In this document: piece by piece, positions 1 to 12,391 of the stretch
Numbering within the stretch: the first letter of the stretch is position 1
Layout: every line of letters starts with the position of its first letter
NCBI GenBank assembly: GCA_024138025.1
Contig: JAMXBD010002805.1
Coordinates: 62,001-126,000, forward strand
Direction of reading: 5' to 3'
Source: Combretum micranthum
Lineage: Eukaryota; Streptophyta; Magnoliopsida; Myrtales; Combretaceae
Length of the DNA: 64,000 nt
Notes under the pieces: model-generated
Told to the model about the DNA's origin: nothing
The model's input: only the letters and a program-made list of their open reading frames with translations
Database searches by the model: none
Made by a program: the position numbers and the translations under genes

Positions 1-170
1 TATCCAGAAGAGTACTCACACCCCCACAAAGAGCTTTATTAGCTTTTGTGGTTCTTGCAGGAGGAGACATTAAAATTGGTGAGGAGGCAACACCAAAATT
101 AAAATAAGTAAATAAAAAAATATTTACAATAATCCCCCCTTCTACTCCTAATATACAAGAGATCGTCACA
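1..170 (-). repeat. Element A 3' LTR (partial)
   Basis: Nearly identical to 5145-5316 and ends at the same ...GATCGTCACA terminus. It is adjacent to a purine tract on the minus strand. The rest of this LTR is outside the window. Confidence 0.92.
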
Positions 171-182
171 CCCTCCCCCACT
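171..182 (-). other. Element A polypurine tract
   Basis: Minus-strand AGTGGGGGAGGG directly abuts the 3' LTR, the expected position of the plus-strand DNA primer. Confidence 0.8.
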
Positions 183-247
183 TAATCTATTGACGTCCTC
201 GGCAAGGTGTGCTGGAGGTTGATCCTAAGGCTTGAGTCTTCCTTGCT

Positions 248-420
248 TTAGCTGCTCCTCTCAGCATGAGGCATAAGATCTTCTTCTATCTCCCAGCTGT
301 TGTCTTCTCTCTTCGATCTTTCCACTTCACTAAGTATTCAGTATACTGCTCCAGTGGTTGGATCTTTGACACTTCGTTCAGCAAGGATGTCTTCGACGGC
401 TTCTCTGACGTTGAAGTTGA
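248..420 (-). pseudogene. Element A chromodomain (frameshifted)
   Basis: Two overlapping frames on the minus strand give EYLVKWK (codons at about 321-339) and then NSWEIEEDL followed by a stop at 248-250. Together they match the beta-strand and aromatic-cage part of a chromodomain at the end of pol. A small indel separates them. In chromoviruses this domain is thought to target integration to heterochromatin. The seven-residue core and the downstream W..EEDL pattern are visible; the function is inferred from the family. Confidence 0.75.
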
Positions 421-523
421 ACTTGACATTCGGCCGCTTTGACTCATTACGCTTTGGGTCTTCCATGTCAGAGTAATATGGCTTCAAAACACTTACATGA
501 AAGACAGGATGAAATTCAATCCT

Positions 524-1590
524 TTAGGAGGCTCCACTTTGTAGGCGGCTTTTCCAATCTTGGCGATGATGGAACTGGACCAACATACTTTGCATAAGTC
601 TTTTGTCTTTATGCTTCAGTGGTCTGATCTGGTCTGGAAATAGCCTGATGAGGACTTGATCTCCAACATTGAATTCTCTGGGTCTTCGCTTCTCATCTGC
701 CCATTTCTTCATGCTGGAAGCTCTTTCAAGATAGACCTTGCAACTTCAGATTTCTGCTTCCAATCCTTTGCAAACATATAAGCTTTTGGGCATTTCCCTG
801 TATACGGCTGCCACTGTGTGGGGTAACAGTGGTTGCTGACCCATAACAATTTCCATAGGGCTCTTGTTGGAGGAAGAGCTCCGCTGGATGTTGAAACAGA
901 ACTGGGCAATATCCAGCAAATCCACCCAATTCGTCTGGTTGGCAGCAACAAAGTGCCGCAAATACTCCTCCAGCATCCCATTGAACCGCTCTGTCTGTCC
1001 GTCACTCTGAGGATGGTGGCTGGAGGACATACTGAGTTCGGACCCTAAAATGCTGAACAATTCGGTCCAGAACTTCCCTGTGAATCTGGCATCCCGATCA
1101 CTCACAATGTTTTGAGGCACACCCCAAAACTTCACAACATGCTTGAAGAAAAGCTGGGCAGTCTCTGTAGCATTCGAACTCTTCGTGGTTGGAATGAAGG
1201 TGGCATACTTTGAAAACCTGTCTACACAACAAAGATGGATGAGAGTCACCTACTTTAGGTAAGCAAGTGATGAAATCCATGGAGACACTCTCCCATGGAA
1301 GAAGGCACCGGAAGAGGTTCCAACAACCCTGCAGGTTTCTGCCTCTCGATCTTGTCCTGCTGACAAGTTAAACACGTTCTGGTGTAGTTCATCACATCTT
1401 CCTTCATATCCGGCCAGTAATAACCCTGCTTCAACAAGCTCATCATCCTCTGCCATCCGGGATGACCAGCCCACAATGTATCATGGCACTCCCTCATGAG
1501 CGCCCTCCTCAAGTTCCCCACCTTGGGAACATACAGGCGTCGACCTTTGGTGTAGATCAACTCCCTTCAACCCAAAATCTGCGAGTCTTG
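524..1590 (-). pseudogene. Element A integrase (decayed)
   Basis: Minus-strand fragments in different frames cover a retroviral-type integrase. The HHCC zinc-binding N-terminus lies at about 1255-1560 (H..H spacing, then CLTCQQDK). The DDE core follows at 746-1249, with VDRFSKY, SDRDARF and the DGQTERFNG block that carries the catalytic Glu. A C-terminal part ending near 524 includes VGDQVLIRL. The core aligns well with plant Ty3/gypsy integrases. At least two frameshifts separate the pieces, so no full protein could be made. It would insert element cDNA into the host chromosome. Confidence 0.9.
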
Positions 1591-2150
1591 CCCTCCTCAA
1601 TCAACTTCTTCAAGTTCTTGGCCAACAGGTCTTGGCCCAATGTTCTTTAATCTGCTCTCGGATAGTACCAGCAATTTGACTGGCAGACTGTTGGGCTATC
1701 TCGGCCAAATAGGCCAAATCTACTCTTCTACTCAAAGCATCTGCCACCTGATTTGTACGCCCACTGCGATACACAATCTCCATATCAAACTCTGCAAGGA
1801 ATTCCTGCCATCTCGCCTGCTTGGCTGACAGTTTCGGTTGAGTAAGAATATGGCTGGCAGCAGAATTATCAGTTCTCACAAGGAACTTCGACCCCAACAA
1901 GTAATGCTTCCACGTTCTGAGGCAGTGCACAATAGCTAACAGCTCCTTCTCCTGTGCTGAGTATCTGCGCTCAGTGGGGTTCAGCTTCCTACTCTCATAT
2001 GCCACTGGATGGCCCTCCTGGATCAACTCCACCTAAGGCGATATCAGAGGCATCCGTGTGGACTTCAAAAGGTTTGGAGATGTCAGGTAGGGCAAGGACC
2101 GGCTCCTCTGTCACAACCCGCTTCAATCATCGAAGGCAGCCTGACACTCC
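1591..2150 (-). pseudogene. Element A RNase H
   Basis: The minus-strand frame ending near 1610 has the gypsy RNase H pattern: SRKLNPTERRYSAQEKELLA, then a TDN block and the closing ADALSRR motif. It is continuous with RT upstream. It would degrade the RNA strand of the RNA:DNA hybrid during reverse transcription. The frame is open for about 140 codons but is not joined in phase to the flanking domains. Confidence 0.88.
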
Positions 2151-3720
2151 TCATTCCAAGACCATCCGGTCCTTCTTCAAAAGATCTGTAAGGGGAGCAA
2201 CCCTCCTGGAATACCCCTCTACAAACCGCCGGTAATAATTGGCAAGTCCAAGAAACGAGCGTAGCTCAGTGACACTTCTTGGAACAGGCCACTCTCGAAT
2301 AGCATCTACCTTGGCTCCATCCATCCTGATGTGCCCTTCTTCGATCACATGCCCAAGAAAGTTGATGCACTTCTGGGCAAAAGCACATTTCTCACGCTTC
2401 ACATACAAATGGTTTTCCCTCAACTTCTGAAATACCATCTGTAAGTGTTTCACATGGTCCTCCAATGTCCTGCTATACACAACGATGTCGTCTAGATAGA
2501 CAACAACAAATTTATCCAGATAGTCCGAAAACATTGTCATTAAAGTACAAAAAGTTGCAGGAGCATTAGTGAGACCAAATGGCATCACCAGGAATCGTAA
2601 GCCCCATAACGAGTTACACAAGTAGTTTTGGGCTCATCTCCCTCAGCAATGCGGACTTGATGATAGCCTGAGCGAAGATCTAATTTGGTGAAGTATTTGG
2701 CACCACTCAGTTGATCAAACAAATCAGCAATAAGAGGAATGGGATAATGATTTCTCACTGTAAGTTTGTTGAGAGCCCGATAATCAATACACAATCTCAA
2801 ACTCCCATCATGCTTCCTCTGAAATAAGACAGGAGCCCCGTATGGTGCTTTCGATGGACGAATGAAACCCGCCTCTAACAACTCATCAAGTGCTTTCTCA
2901 ATTCTGTTAGTTCTGGAGGCGACATTCTATATGGAGCCTTGGCAGGTGGTTTGGCCCCTGGGATCAACTCAATTTCATGATCCACTGACCTTCTTGGAGG
3001 TAACTCCTTCGGGAGCTTGTCAGGCATAATGGAACCATACTCCTTCAGGACACTCTGAATTACCTCTGGAATCTCAGCATTCCCTCCATCCTCCTTCTCT
3101 GTCAAGACAGCAAGGAATGTTGGCTCTTGGTGTTGGAGCCCTCGCTTCAATTGGAGCGCTGAAAGCATCATTGCCCCAATGCTCTTACCTCTGCTACTCC
3201 CACTACCAGCTTTCCTCCTCTGAACGGGCACACAACATGGCTTCTCGCCCATAAACATTAGGCAATCAGCTGCTGGCAAGGAAGCAACTCGAGCACTTCT
3301 CAGAAATTCTATCCCCAGGACTATTCTGAAGTCATCTAAAGGGACAGCAGTGAAGTTGAGATTCCCGCTCCAATCTCCAACCTTCACCTTCACACTCTTT
3401 GCAACTCCTTGAACCGGACAGGCCTTAGAGTTTACAGCTTTAATTTGGCTAGAATCATCAGATAACACTAGCCCCAATCTCTGTGCTTCGGGCACATCAA
3501 TGAAATTGTGTGTGGCTCCCGAATCAATCATTGCACTGGCAATCTTGCCGTTGATGTGCAACTGAACAAACATCAGTTCGTTGTCAGTCTTGGTTTTGCT
3601 GGGCTCTGTGGAGGCTTTTCCAACGGCTGACAACATGTGTAAGCTCCCATCCTGGCTGCTCTTCACAATCTTCCTCAGATTCCTCATTCGGACAAACCCT
3701 CTGCCTTCTTCGTTAGGCAT
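2151..3720 (-). pseudogene. Element A protease-reverse transcriptase
   Basis: The 281-codon frame starting at 3720 holds an aspartic protease with the active-site motif DSGATHNF, then the start of RT. RT continues with the [11 protein letters not shown] block and, after a one-base deletion near 2600, the [12 protein letters not shown] block and the YLDD catalytic motif (YLDDIVVYS). The deletion falls between GAY and FLVMPFG, where plant gypsy RTs normally read in one frame. Protease would cleave the polyprotein and RT would copy the RNA. The ATG at 3720 overlaps the gag stop by a few bases in another frame, so gag and pol are not in phase here. Confidence 0.92.
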
Positions 3721-4807
3721 TGAGTGCAGCCTTAGTTGGACATTCTGCTACCCTGTGAGGTCCGTTACACAGGAAACAAGCAAGTGGTGGCTTCTTGCCA
3801 CTGCTTGAAGCACCATTTTTCCCCGTCTGTCGAGAACCATTGAATTTCTTCTGGCCCCCTCCATTACCTTGATTGTTAGAACTTGAGGCTCCCCCACTTT
3901 TGGCTTTGCCCGACTTGCCAGACTTTCCACCATCGTGTCCCGATGCACCCTTCCCTCTGGAATCATTGGTGTAGTCTGTCAAGCGCTCAGCGGCTGTTTG
4001 CGCTTGAGTCAAATTCTCAACCCGTTGCCTCTGCAACTCATTCCTGGCATATGGCTTCAATCCCTCCAGGAAATAGAACAGCTTATCATCTTCACTCATA
4101 CTCTTGATATCAAGCATAAGTGCCGAAAAATCTCTGACATACTGCCGGATGTCATCGCCATGGCGAAGCTCACGTAGCTTCTTCCTGGCATTGTACTCAA
4201 CATTCTCAGGGAAGAATTGAGTTCGCAACTCAGTCCTCAACTGTGCCCATGTATCTACATGTGCCGTACCATTCTGGATCTGCTCATATTTGGTGCGCCA
4301 CCACAGCTTGGCATCACCAATTAGGAACATAGTAGCTATGGAGACCTTTGTGCCCTCATCATTGTGTCCCATAGCTAGGAAATATTGTTCCATGTCGAAG
4401 ATGAAGTTCTCCAACATTTTGGCATCTCTCACGCCAGTGAATGTTTTGGCTCAGGCACTTTAGGTTGATTACCAGGAGCTTGAGCATGAGCATGGGCGGG
4501 AGCATTTGCAACAGCTCGCTCAGCAATGCGATTTGCTGCCTCAACTCCTCTACTGTCTCTACAGTAGCATATCTCACCCGTTTCTCAGCCCATCAACAGC
4601 TACCTGAGATTCTCCCGAAGAGTGGCAATTGCACCCCTGAATTCTTCAGCCATCTCACCAACCCTCGCGGTGATTTCTTGACTTGATGTCTCTACATCAG
4701 TCATCATCCTCTGATTAAGCGGCAGTAAAGCTTCAAGACGCCGAGAAATATCCGTAACCTGCACATTCAAAGCTCTAACTTCGAGCAAACTCTTCTTGTC
4801 GCGTCAT
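3713..4807 (-). pseudogene. Element A gag
   Basis: Minus strand. An ATG at 4807 lies just inside the primer site but its frame breaks within a dozen codons. The capsid-like part is open from 4432 to 3713 (239 codons). It contains a retrotransposon gag domain (AKLWWR, then FFPENVE and LRELRHGDDIRQYVRDF), a basic Gly/Ser-rich linker and one CCHC knuckle (C-x2-C-x4-H-x4-C, CFLCNGPHRVAEC). Gag packages element RNA into virus-like particles. The N-terminal 120 or so codons are broken by small indels. Confidence 0.9.
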
Positions 4808-4828
4808 GGTTGTTCCCACTGGAATAAC

Positions 4829-4844
4829 CTAAGCTCTGATACCA
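4829..4844 (-). other. Element A primer binding site (tRNA-iMet type)
   Basis: Minus-strand TGGTATCAGAGCTTAG lies 2 nt inside the 5' LTR end. TGGTATCAGAGC is the standard complement of the plant initiator tRNA-Met 3' end. Confidence 0.93.
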
Positions 4845-4846
4845 AC

Positions 4847-5316
4847 TGTCACGGTCCTAGACTTTTCGCTAGCACAATGAACCGTGCGGCGCTTACTGTC
4901 CTACCGAGTAGTAGTAAGCAAGCCTAACGCAGCAATATATTAGCGATCAATCAATATCTGTAAGCAACACACGTAGGCAACAGTAAGTAACAACAAAAGT
5001 AAAAAGGGACACGGGCAAGAATCAATCTGAAAATGTATCACACTTTATTAATCTCATGTACAGGCAACAATAAAGTGTGTGTGGGGGTTTGTGTAAACTA
5101 GGATATCATTGACTGTGGGCAGTCAACCGGTGAGTAAGAGCTTCTATCCAGAAGAGTACTCACACCTCCACAAAGAGCTTTATTAGCTTTTGTGGTTCTT
5201 GCAAGAGGAGACATTAAAATTGGTGAGGAGGCAACACCAAAATTAAAATAAGTAAATAAAAAAATATATTTACAATAATCCCCCCTTCTACTCCTAATAT
5301 ACAAGAGATCGTCACA
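4847..5316 (-). repeat. Element A 5' LTR (complete, 470 bp)
   Basis: Bounded by TG...CA ends (plus-strand TGTCACGG at 4847, CGTCACA ending at 5316), with the primer site immediately inside. The right 172 bp are repeated at 1-170. Confidence 0.92.
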
Positions 5317-8300
5317 CATGGGATGCATCCCCGGTATGCTTTAGTTCCCTATGAATGAACTCTAATACCGAGTCTCATTCTCCAAATGTGACATCGGACC
5401 ATACCAATCTTCTTGCGTAGGATCAGCACGCTACCAAATGCAACTTAACCGATGCGATGCATGACCAATTTATTTTTCGCTTAAGTCAAATTATTCATAC
5501 ATTCTTTAGAGTGACCAACCAATATCATACACATAAACAAAACAATATGAACAGTGCAGTTATCCAATTGATTCATGGTTTCGACATGCTTTAGTATTCT
5601 TTAGCATACATGTATCAAAGTCTCATTATCTATCCCATCCCATTCATATTGGTTTTTATCTTGTTGCTATAATTCTAATGCAACTAGCTACAAGCATAAA
5701 CAAGGTAACAAAATAAGAGGAAAAGCTACATGTCTATTGGACTCAGATCTTTTAATTGTAATAGTCGGGTAGCAACGAATCCTCGAAAGCAAAGACACTT
5801 AAGGAAAGAAATACCCAAATGAGTATTTCAACTCAAAACTAATCCACTATATCTCATACAAACTATCAAATTCGTAATCCCGTCCTAAGCGAGAATTCCA
5901 ACTTAAAACGGCCATAACTTGGTCATTTTAACTCGAACTTTAGCAAATTATATACCGATTTCTATCTACTTCGAAAGATATATCTAATTATAATATTATA
6001 TTTAAGTTTTGAAAACTTTTAAGCTTTGAAAAGATCCAATCAGTTCAGATCAGCAGCGAAATCCAATCTAGAAAATTGATTTTGTGAAAGTTCATGAAGT
6101 TTTCCACTATCCAAAGTAAGTATTCATGCAATATGAACAAGTTACTATCATAAAATGATATGTCATGAGATATATATGTACATGTTCTTGATGATATTTA
6201 ATAAAAGAAATTTTTAGAAAACTTTTTTCCTTGTAAGACTTTATGAAAAATCAACTTAGAAAGGCTAATCTTGTATTCTTGACAATTCCCACTTGTTTTT
6301 AGAAAAATTCCTTGATAAAATTTATTTAATCTTGTTAAAGTTAAGTCCTCATTACGTATATTCCTTAAGGCCTTTTTTTTTCAATAAAAATTCCCATTTT
6401 ACACTTTGTAAACATGTTTTTAAATATGGTTCATCCTAAAATTCGAATTTGTAAAAATCATTCTTGTGGTGATTCCTTTAAGTAAACTCATTTGATACTT
6501 AAAAACTTAAGGCTTTACCATACCTAGCCACTAAGGACTTCATTTCTTTAATACAACTTCTATTTTGAGTTTAGAAAGTAAGTGTTTTCATGCCATTACT
6601 CCATTATTACGAATTTCTTCAAATGACAAACAACTCAAATTTTCCTACTTTATTTCTATCTTTATCCTACATATTTTTCTTAGTAAATCCATCTCAACTT
6701 ATAAAAATCGTTGCTTGATGATATCTGTGACCTATACTCTTCATTTTTCATATAAAACACAACTCCTTGATAAAAGGTTTTTAAGGCATGATCTTGAAAC
6801 CATCCGAATTTCACAAGGTTAGGATAAAACTCAAAATTTATACTTTGTAATCTCTTCCTATTTTGAGAATCTCTATTAGTATATCTACTATTTACTTACA
6901 AAAAACATCCTATTGATACCTATTCCATAAGCCTTTCATTTTTTAAACAAATCCTTCATTTTGGTGTTGAAAAATGGGTTTCCAAAATTGGTCTTGGTTG
7001 AGATCCGAATTTACGAAATTTGTTTTTGGACATATCTTTTGATAAAATCCATATAAACTTATGAAAATTCATCCCTTACATATCTATCTTAAGAGCCTTT
7101 CATATCTTGAATAAAAACTTCATTTTTAGTTGGAAAACATGTTTTTAAGTTATGCCTTTGTCTAGATCCGAAAATAGAATTTTGTTTGAAAAATAATCTT
7201 TGAAAATCACCTTTGAACCATATAAAATGAAGTCTTGATGATATATACCCATTAAGCCGTCATTTTCAAGTAAAACTTCTATTTTGACACTTGGAAAGCG
7301 GTTTTTAAATATGGGTCTTACCTAATTTCACCATTTTTGTTTGAGTTACAAACCAAGATCTACACCTACTATAAACATAAATATAAAAGAAATCCATGCT
7401 AGTAAGCTATAAACTCATAGATCTAAACATAAACATGATCAAAGTTACATAAAAGTTATATCCATTGCTAGGAAGAAAATAATCATGAGTAAGATGAGTG
7501 TTTCATTTTGGCATCATCATCCTTAGCTTTTAAGCTTATGGAAAGTCATTTCATGCATGAAACTCTCACTATACTTTACCTACATCAACTATGAAAGCTT
7601 TGGACAAGAGTTTTACCAAAGGATCTTGAAGAAATATGTGTGGGAGCTCATTTATTGAATAGGGGCAGCAAGTGTTCTTGGAAGAACAAGAACAAATGAA
7701 GAGAGAAAGAGAGGAAAAATAGAGAGGAAAATGCAGAGAATGATAAAGGTTTAAAGGTATGAATGAGAGAGGGTATATATAGAAAGATAGAATGACTTTA
7801 AAGACACTTAAATGAAGTAAAAAATAAATAAATGGCAGCAAAGACTTCCCCTAGGGCTGGCGTGATTTTGGGAAGAGAGAAGGAGGAGTTTAGTTGGTTT
7901 TTTACTTGAAATTGTAATGTGTAATTAATGTGTATGTGTTGCTTCTTAAAGAATGATTGGAATATATTTATTTTAATCAAATTGGGAGTATTTCAAAGGA
8001 CAAAAGGAAGCAAAAGAAGTCCAAAAATCTGCCATGAAGTGATGAGTGAAGTGTAGAAAGATTGAAGTGAAAAAGAAGTTATGTGTGAAAGGTGTACTAA
8101 AGGTATGGGTTTGTAAGAGTACTTTTTTAATAAATAAAATTAAAATAAAAAAATAGAAAATGCATTCAAATTTTTGGTAGCAGATTTTCATAATTAAAAT
8201 AAGATAAATAATTAATTTATTTTAGTGAATTATCAAATAAGTTACTGGTATGATCAAAATACGTAAATATGAGCTATAATTGATATTTTTATAACCGGAA

Positions 8301-9321
8301 AAATTCTAAAAATTTATTTTATGAAGATGAAAATATTTTTCAAATATTTTTCAATTATTAAATTAATTATTTTATTTTTAGTATCGGGTCTTAAATAGAA
8401 ACTGATCCCATAAAAACCCGAAACGAACTAAATTTTAGAAAAATAGAATTTTTTATGATATATAAAATATTTATCTAAAAGTATAAGGGTTTACGAGAAT
8501 AGTAAGATTGTGTAACAAATAGTAGTGAATAGTGAAAAAGATTAGTTAATTACTGGTAGTAAAGAAATACGAATATAATCGCAAAATCAGATATTTCTAG
8601 TTATCGAAAAATTATAAAACTGATATTTTTTAAATCCTTATGAAAATACGAGTCTAACTATATTAATGGTATATTTTTTATATCTCGAACCCTGGGACAG
8701 GCTTTTCAAAGTCTATATCGAACGGGTTCAAAATAGGTCAAAAATTTACCAATTTGATATTTTTAAGCGATCTTATATTACTACGAGTTACTTTACACAC
8801 TTAAACTACACCTTGGCCTCGAGGAGTTAGAACACGAGATTGTCAGATTTTAACTACTGTATTCCACTTAGGGAACCCGGGTGACTTCCCAATTTAGATC
8901 TTTGTCAGTTTGGAAACTGAAGGTTTATGTTTATACAACACATTTAGTTTGAGAAATTTATTTTAAATTTTATTTTTGTAAGTAGTTAGTATCTCTTAAT
9001 GTTTTCAGAATTCTTGAATTGGGTTTTATTTCCGAAGATTTATGTTATTTACTTTTTTATAATTTTTTTTAGTTCTATATTACCCAATTTTACAAGTCAG
9101 AGTTAAGTATAGAATTTGTCATACGTAGTGGTTTTGAATTTATAGACTGTAGAGTTCTTATTTTATTTTTAAGGATTTTCATTTTCTCGAGATTAAGAAA
9201 TTTCTGAATTCGTTCATAATTTAGGATTAGTCGAAGTTCGGTTTTAATTTAGAGTCATTTTTAGAGTTTATTTTCTATGTTTATTTTGGAATTATTTACT
9301 GAAATTTTCCGGGGGCTTACA
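5317..9321 (-). repeat. LTR 'X', Tekay-like superfamily, split by element A
   Basis: Non-coding, AT-rich DNA closely similar in order to the right-hand four-fifths of solo LTR C (27640-31847). Shared marks include the GCGATGCATGACC block, the GGCCATAACTTGGTCATTTT core (about 5895-5988) and the ...CCGGGGGCTTACA terminus at 9321. Its other end lies left of element A, outside the window. The 5 bp after it (9322-9326, GGGTT) should be a TSD copy. It sits 105 bp from the end of element F's 3' LTR. Short ORFs here are AT-rich artefacts. Confidence 0.82.
7774..7782 (-). promoter_or_regulatory. TATA-like box of LTR X
   Basis: TATATATAG on the plus strand reads CTATATATA on the minus strand. It lies where the related LTRs have CTATAAATA, after a purine/pyrimidine-rich segment. 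Inferred by position. Confidence 0.4.
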
Positions 9322-9426
9322 GGGTTTCTAGGTTTTATTCTAACCTTAGCTATTCCGGTTTAGAGTTTCGATTTCCGATTTAGTTCTCAAAGTCAAGCTT
9401 GAATACAAGGAAAACCGGGGCATACA
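9322..9426 (-). repeat. Element F 3' LTR, terminal fragment
   Basis: Lies between LTR X and the F polypurine tract and ends ...GGGGCATACA at 9426, giving the minus-strand LTR start TGTATGCCCC. The remaining F 3' LTR lies beyond LTR X and the window edge. Confidence 0.65.
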
Positions 9427-9444
9427 ACTTACCCACCTTAAACA
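9427..9444 (-). other. Element F polypurine tract
   Basis: The minus strand reads GTTTAAGGTGGGTAAGT, a purine-rich stretch directly before the 3' LTR start. Confidence 0.6.
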
Positions 9445-9449
9445 GAGTT

Positions 9450-9720
9450 TTGTCCCCAAAACTGAACCTTACGTACCTTGTTTCTCAAACAACTCGGGGT
9501 AATTCCTTTGAATTTCCTCCTCGGCTTCCAAGTTGCTTCCTCGAAGGCGTGATTTTTTCATAACATCTTCACATACCGGATTTCTTTATTCAGTAGTTTT
9601 TGAGTTTTCTTGTCCAAAATCCTCACTGGATGTTCTTCATAAGGAGATTTTCTTTTAACTGAATGGGTTCCAACTCTAATACCTTTTCGAGGTCTAGTAC
9701 ATATCTCCTTAGTACTGATA
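9450..9720 (-). pseudogene. Element F chromodomain-type pol C-terminus
   Basis: Minus-strand translation gives EEHPVRILDKK, then KNHAFEEATWK after a stop. This matches the Tekay/Del pol tail, where an (I)LDR..K segment precedes W.NH..EEATWE. Single-base damage breaks the frame. It would be the heterochromatin-targeting tail of the integrase. Confidence 0.65.
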
Positions 9721-9949
9721 CATGGAACACATATTATGGACTCCTAATAAGTTCGATGGCAAAGCTAGATGGTATGCTAGATCTCCGACTCTTTCCAAGA
9801 TTTCGAAAGGTCCAATATATCTTAGGCTCAACTTTCCTTATGTACATATTCTCCTTATACTTTTGATCAGATTTACCTTCAAGTACACATGGTTGCCCAC
9901 TTGAAAACCGAGTTCCCTTCTTTTCAAGTCTGTGTAACTCTTTTGTCTA

Positions 9950-10926
9950 TCCTGGGCTTCTTTCATTTTTTGCTAAATGATTCTTACCTTATCGGCTACC
10001 TCTTGTATTAACTCTGGTCCAATAGCAAGCTTTTCCACATCATCCCAAAACAGAGGGGACCTATAACATCGTCCATATAAGGCTTCATAAGGTGACATAT
10101 GGATAGTTAGGTGATAGTTGTTATTGTAACCAAACCCGATGAGTGGTATATGGTTATCCCAGTTGCCTTTAAATTCCAAAACATAGGCTCTTAACATATC
10201 TTCCAAGGTTTGGATTGTCCGCTCAGAATGTCCATCTATCTGAGGGTGGTATGCAATGCTAAAGTGCAACCTTGTACCCAAACTCTTTTGTAGACTTATC
10301 CAAAACTTAGACACGAATCTCAGGTCCCTGTCTAAAATGATCTCTGTTGGTATGCCGTGTAGCCGTACAATCACTTGAATGTAGGTCTTAGCCAACTTGT
10401 CCATTGAATATGTCATATTGATAGGTAAGAAGTGCTAACTTAGTTAACCGATCCACTATTACCCACACTGCGTCACAACCTGAAGAAGTCTTTGGGAAAC
10501 CACACACAAAATCCATGGATATCTGATCCCACTTCCATTCAGGGATAGGTAAAGGCTTTAATAATCCTTCAGCCTTTGGTGTTCCATTTTCACTTGTTGG
10601 CAAACAGGGCACTTCACATCCCTTTTCATACCATTCCACCAGTAGTGGCTTTTCAAGTCCTGGTACATCTTGGTACATCCAGGATGTACTATGTAGCCAG
10701 AGTTGTGGGCTTCACTCATTATCTTTTTTCTTAGTTGCACATCTTCGGGCATACACAATCTACCTTTCATCTTGATCACATCTTCTTCGTCTATAGCAAA
10801 GTCTAGGTATTTTCCTTCTTGAGTTACCTTTTTAATCTTTTGTATTGTCTCATCATATCTTTGGGCTTTTTTTATCCTTTCGATCAAGGTCAGTTCCAAT
10901 ACCAATTTAGCTATTTCAAGCTCCAC
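9950..10926 (-). pseudogene. Element F integrase
   Basis: Three overlapping minus-strand frames make up a Ty3/gypsy integrase. The zinc-binding region is at about 10560-10760 (H..H in [11 protein letters not shown], then CPVCQQVK). The DDE core has [10 protein letters not shown], then DRDLRFVSKFW, then DGHSERTIQTLED with the catalytic Glu. Frames shift at about 10390 and 10570. The domain follows RNase H with normal gypsy spacing. It cannot encode an active protein as it stands. Confidence 0.9.
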
Positions 10927-10980
10927 ACTTTGGCCTACGAACTTGATTATTAGCTTCTCAAAATCTCTTATTAGATCTTT

Positions 10981-11345
10981 TTAACTTGTGATTAAATCAG
11001 CTACCTCTCCATAATTTTTTCGACTTAGGGCATCTGGAACCGCATTCACTTTCCCTGGACAGTAATTGATTCCCAAATCATAATCCTTTATCAGTTTCAA
11101 CCATCTTCTTTGCCTTATATTTAATTCCTTCTCTGTGAATAAATACTTAAGACTTTTGTGATCGGTGTATACTTCACACCTTTGTCCATACAAATAATGT
11201 CTCCAAAGTTTTAAGGCAAAGACAATTGTGGCCAATTCCAAATCATGTGTAGGATAGTTCTGCTCATGAGGTCTTAATTATCGAGAGGCATAGGCAATAA
11301 TCTTCCCTTCTTGCATTAGTACACATCCAAGGCAATTCCTTGAAG
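10981..11345 (-). pseudogene. Element F RNase H
   Basis: The minus-strand frame 10981-11241 includes [23 protein letters not shown] and the closing VPDALSRK motif of gypsy RNase H. The N-terminal part (11242-11345) is out of frame. It sits between RT and integrase. Confidence 0.88.
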
Positions 11346-12391
11346 CGTTACTATGCACCATATAATGCTTTTCTGGATCTAGCAGAACTAAGATTGGTGC
11401 CGATAACATGCTTCAACTCTTGGAAACTCTGTTCCTGCTTATCTGTCCAAACGAACTTTTCACTCTTTTGTGTCAATTGAGTCAGGGGCTTAGCTATCTT
11501 TGAGAAATCTTTTACAAACTTGCGATAATAGCCAGTCAATCTTAAGAAACTTCTTACTTCGGTTACTGTTTGTAGCTGTTTCCAATCCACTACAGCCTTA
11601 ATCTTTTCTGGGTCAACTGATATCCCTTCTCCCATCACAAAATGTCCAAGAAAATATATTTTATCCAACCAAAAGTCACATTTGGATAATTTGGTTTTCC
11701 GTCAAAGTTTGTAACACCATCCAAAGATGTTCCTCATGTTGTTCCTTATTCTGGGAGTAAATCAAGATGTCATCAATAAAAACTATTACACACTTATCCA
11801 AAAGTGGCTTGTAGACCCTGTTCATGAAATCCATAAATGTAAGCTAGAGTATTAGTCAGTCCAAATGACATCACCAGGAATTCATAATGTCCATAACGGT
11901 TACGAAAAGCCGTCTTTGGCACATCCTCAGGCTTTATTCTTAGTTGGTGATACCTTGAGCATAAATCAATGCGTGAAAACACACACGCTTCTTGGAGCTG
12001 ATCAAACAAATCATCAATCCTCAGTAAGGGTATCGATTCTTGATTGTAACCTTGTTTAGCTCACGATAATCGATACATAATCTCATAGATCCGTCTTTCT
12101 TCTTTACAAATATAACATGTGTTCCCTATGGCGATACGTTCGGTTTTATGGCTTTCTGATCTAAGAGTTCTGTAACTGGTTCTTTAGCTCCTTTAACTCA
12201 GCCGATTCCATCTGGTATGGTGCCTTAGATATTGCCTCGGTATCTAGAGCTAAAACAATTTCAAAGTTAATTTCTCCTTTCGGGGTTAACCCAGGTAATA
12301 TTTCTGGAAACACATCCAAATACTCAATCACCACCAGTATATCCTTTTCCTCCCAAGTTTTCTCCTCATTCAAGATACCCTCGATAGGCAC
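11346..12391 (-). pseudogene. Element F reverse transcriptase
   Basis: Minus-strand fragments hold the full RT order. A connector from protease (12161-12391) ends with the APYRM-like block. The fingers/palm piece at 11794-12009 has [14 protein letters not shown] and MSFGLTN. The catalytic VFIDDILIYS lies near 11755-11790, and the thumb/connection piece at 11351-11668 has [15 protein letters not shown] and GYYRKFV. Several frameshifts separate them. The connection segment is the best evidence for a Tekay/Del assignment. Confidence 0.9.

Larger units (their letters stand above)
1..5316 (-). mobile_element. Element A: Ty3/gypsy chromovirus, truncated by window edge
   Basis: A minus-strand LTR retrotransposon. 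The 5' LTR (4847-5316) lies on the right, followed leftwards by a tRNA-Met-type primer site, gag, protease, RT, RNase H, integrase, a broken chromodomain, a polypurine tract and the first 170 bp of the 3' LTR, which continues left of the window. The domain order and the chromodomain place it among plant chromoviruses. Comparable LTR parts differ by two substitutions and one 2-bp indel over about 170 bp, so it is the youngest-looking insertion here, yet pol has several single-base frameshifts. The 5 bp right of it (5317-5321, CATGG) should be one TSD copy; its partner is outside the window. It interrupts the older LTR at 5317-9321. Confidence 0.93.
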
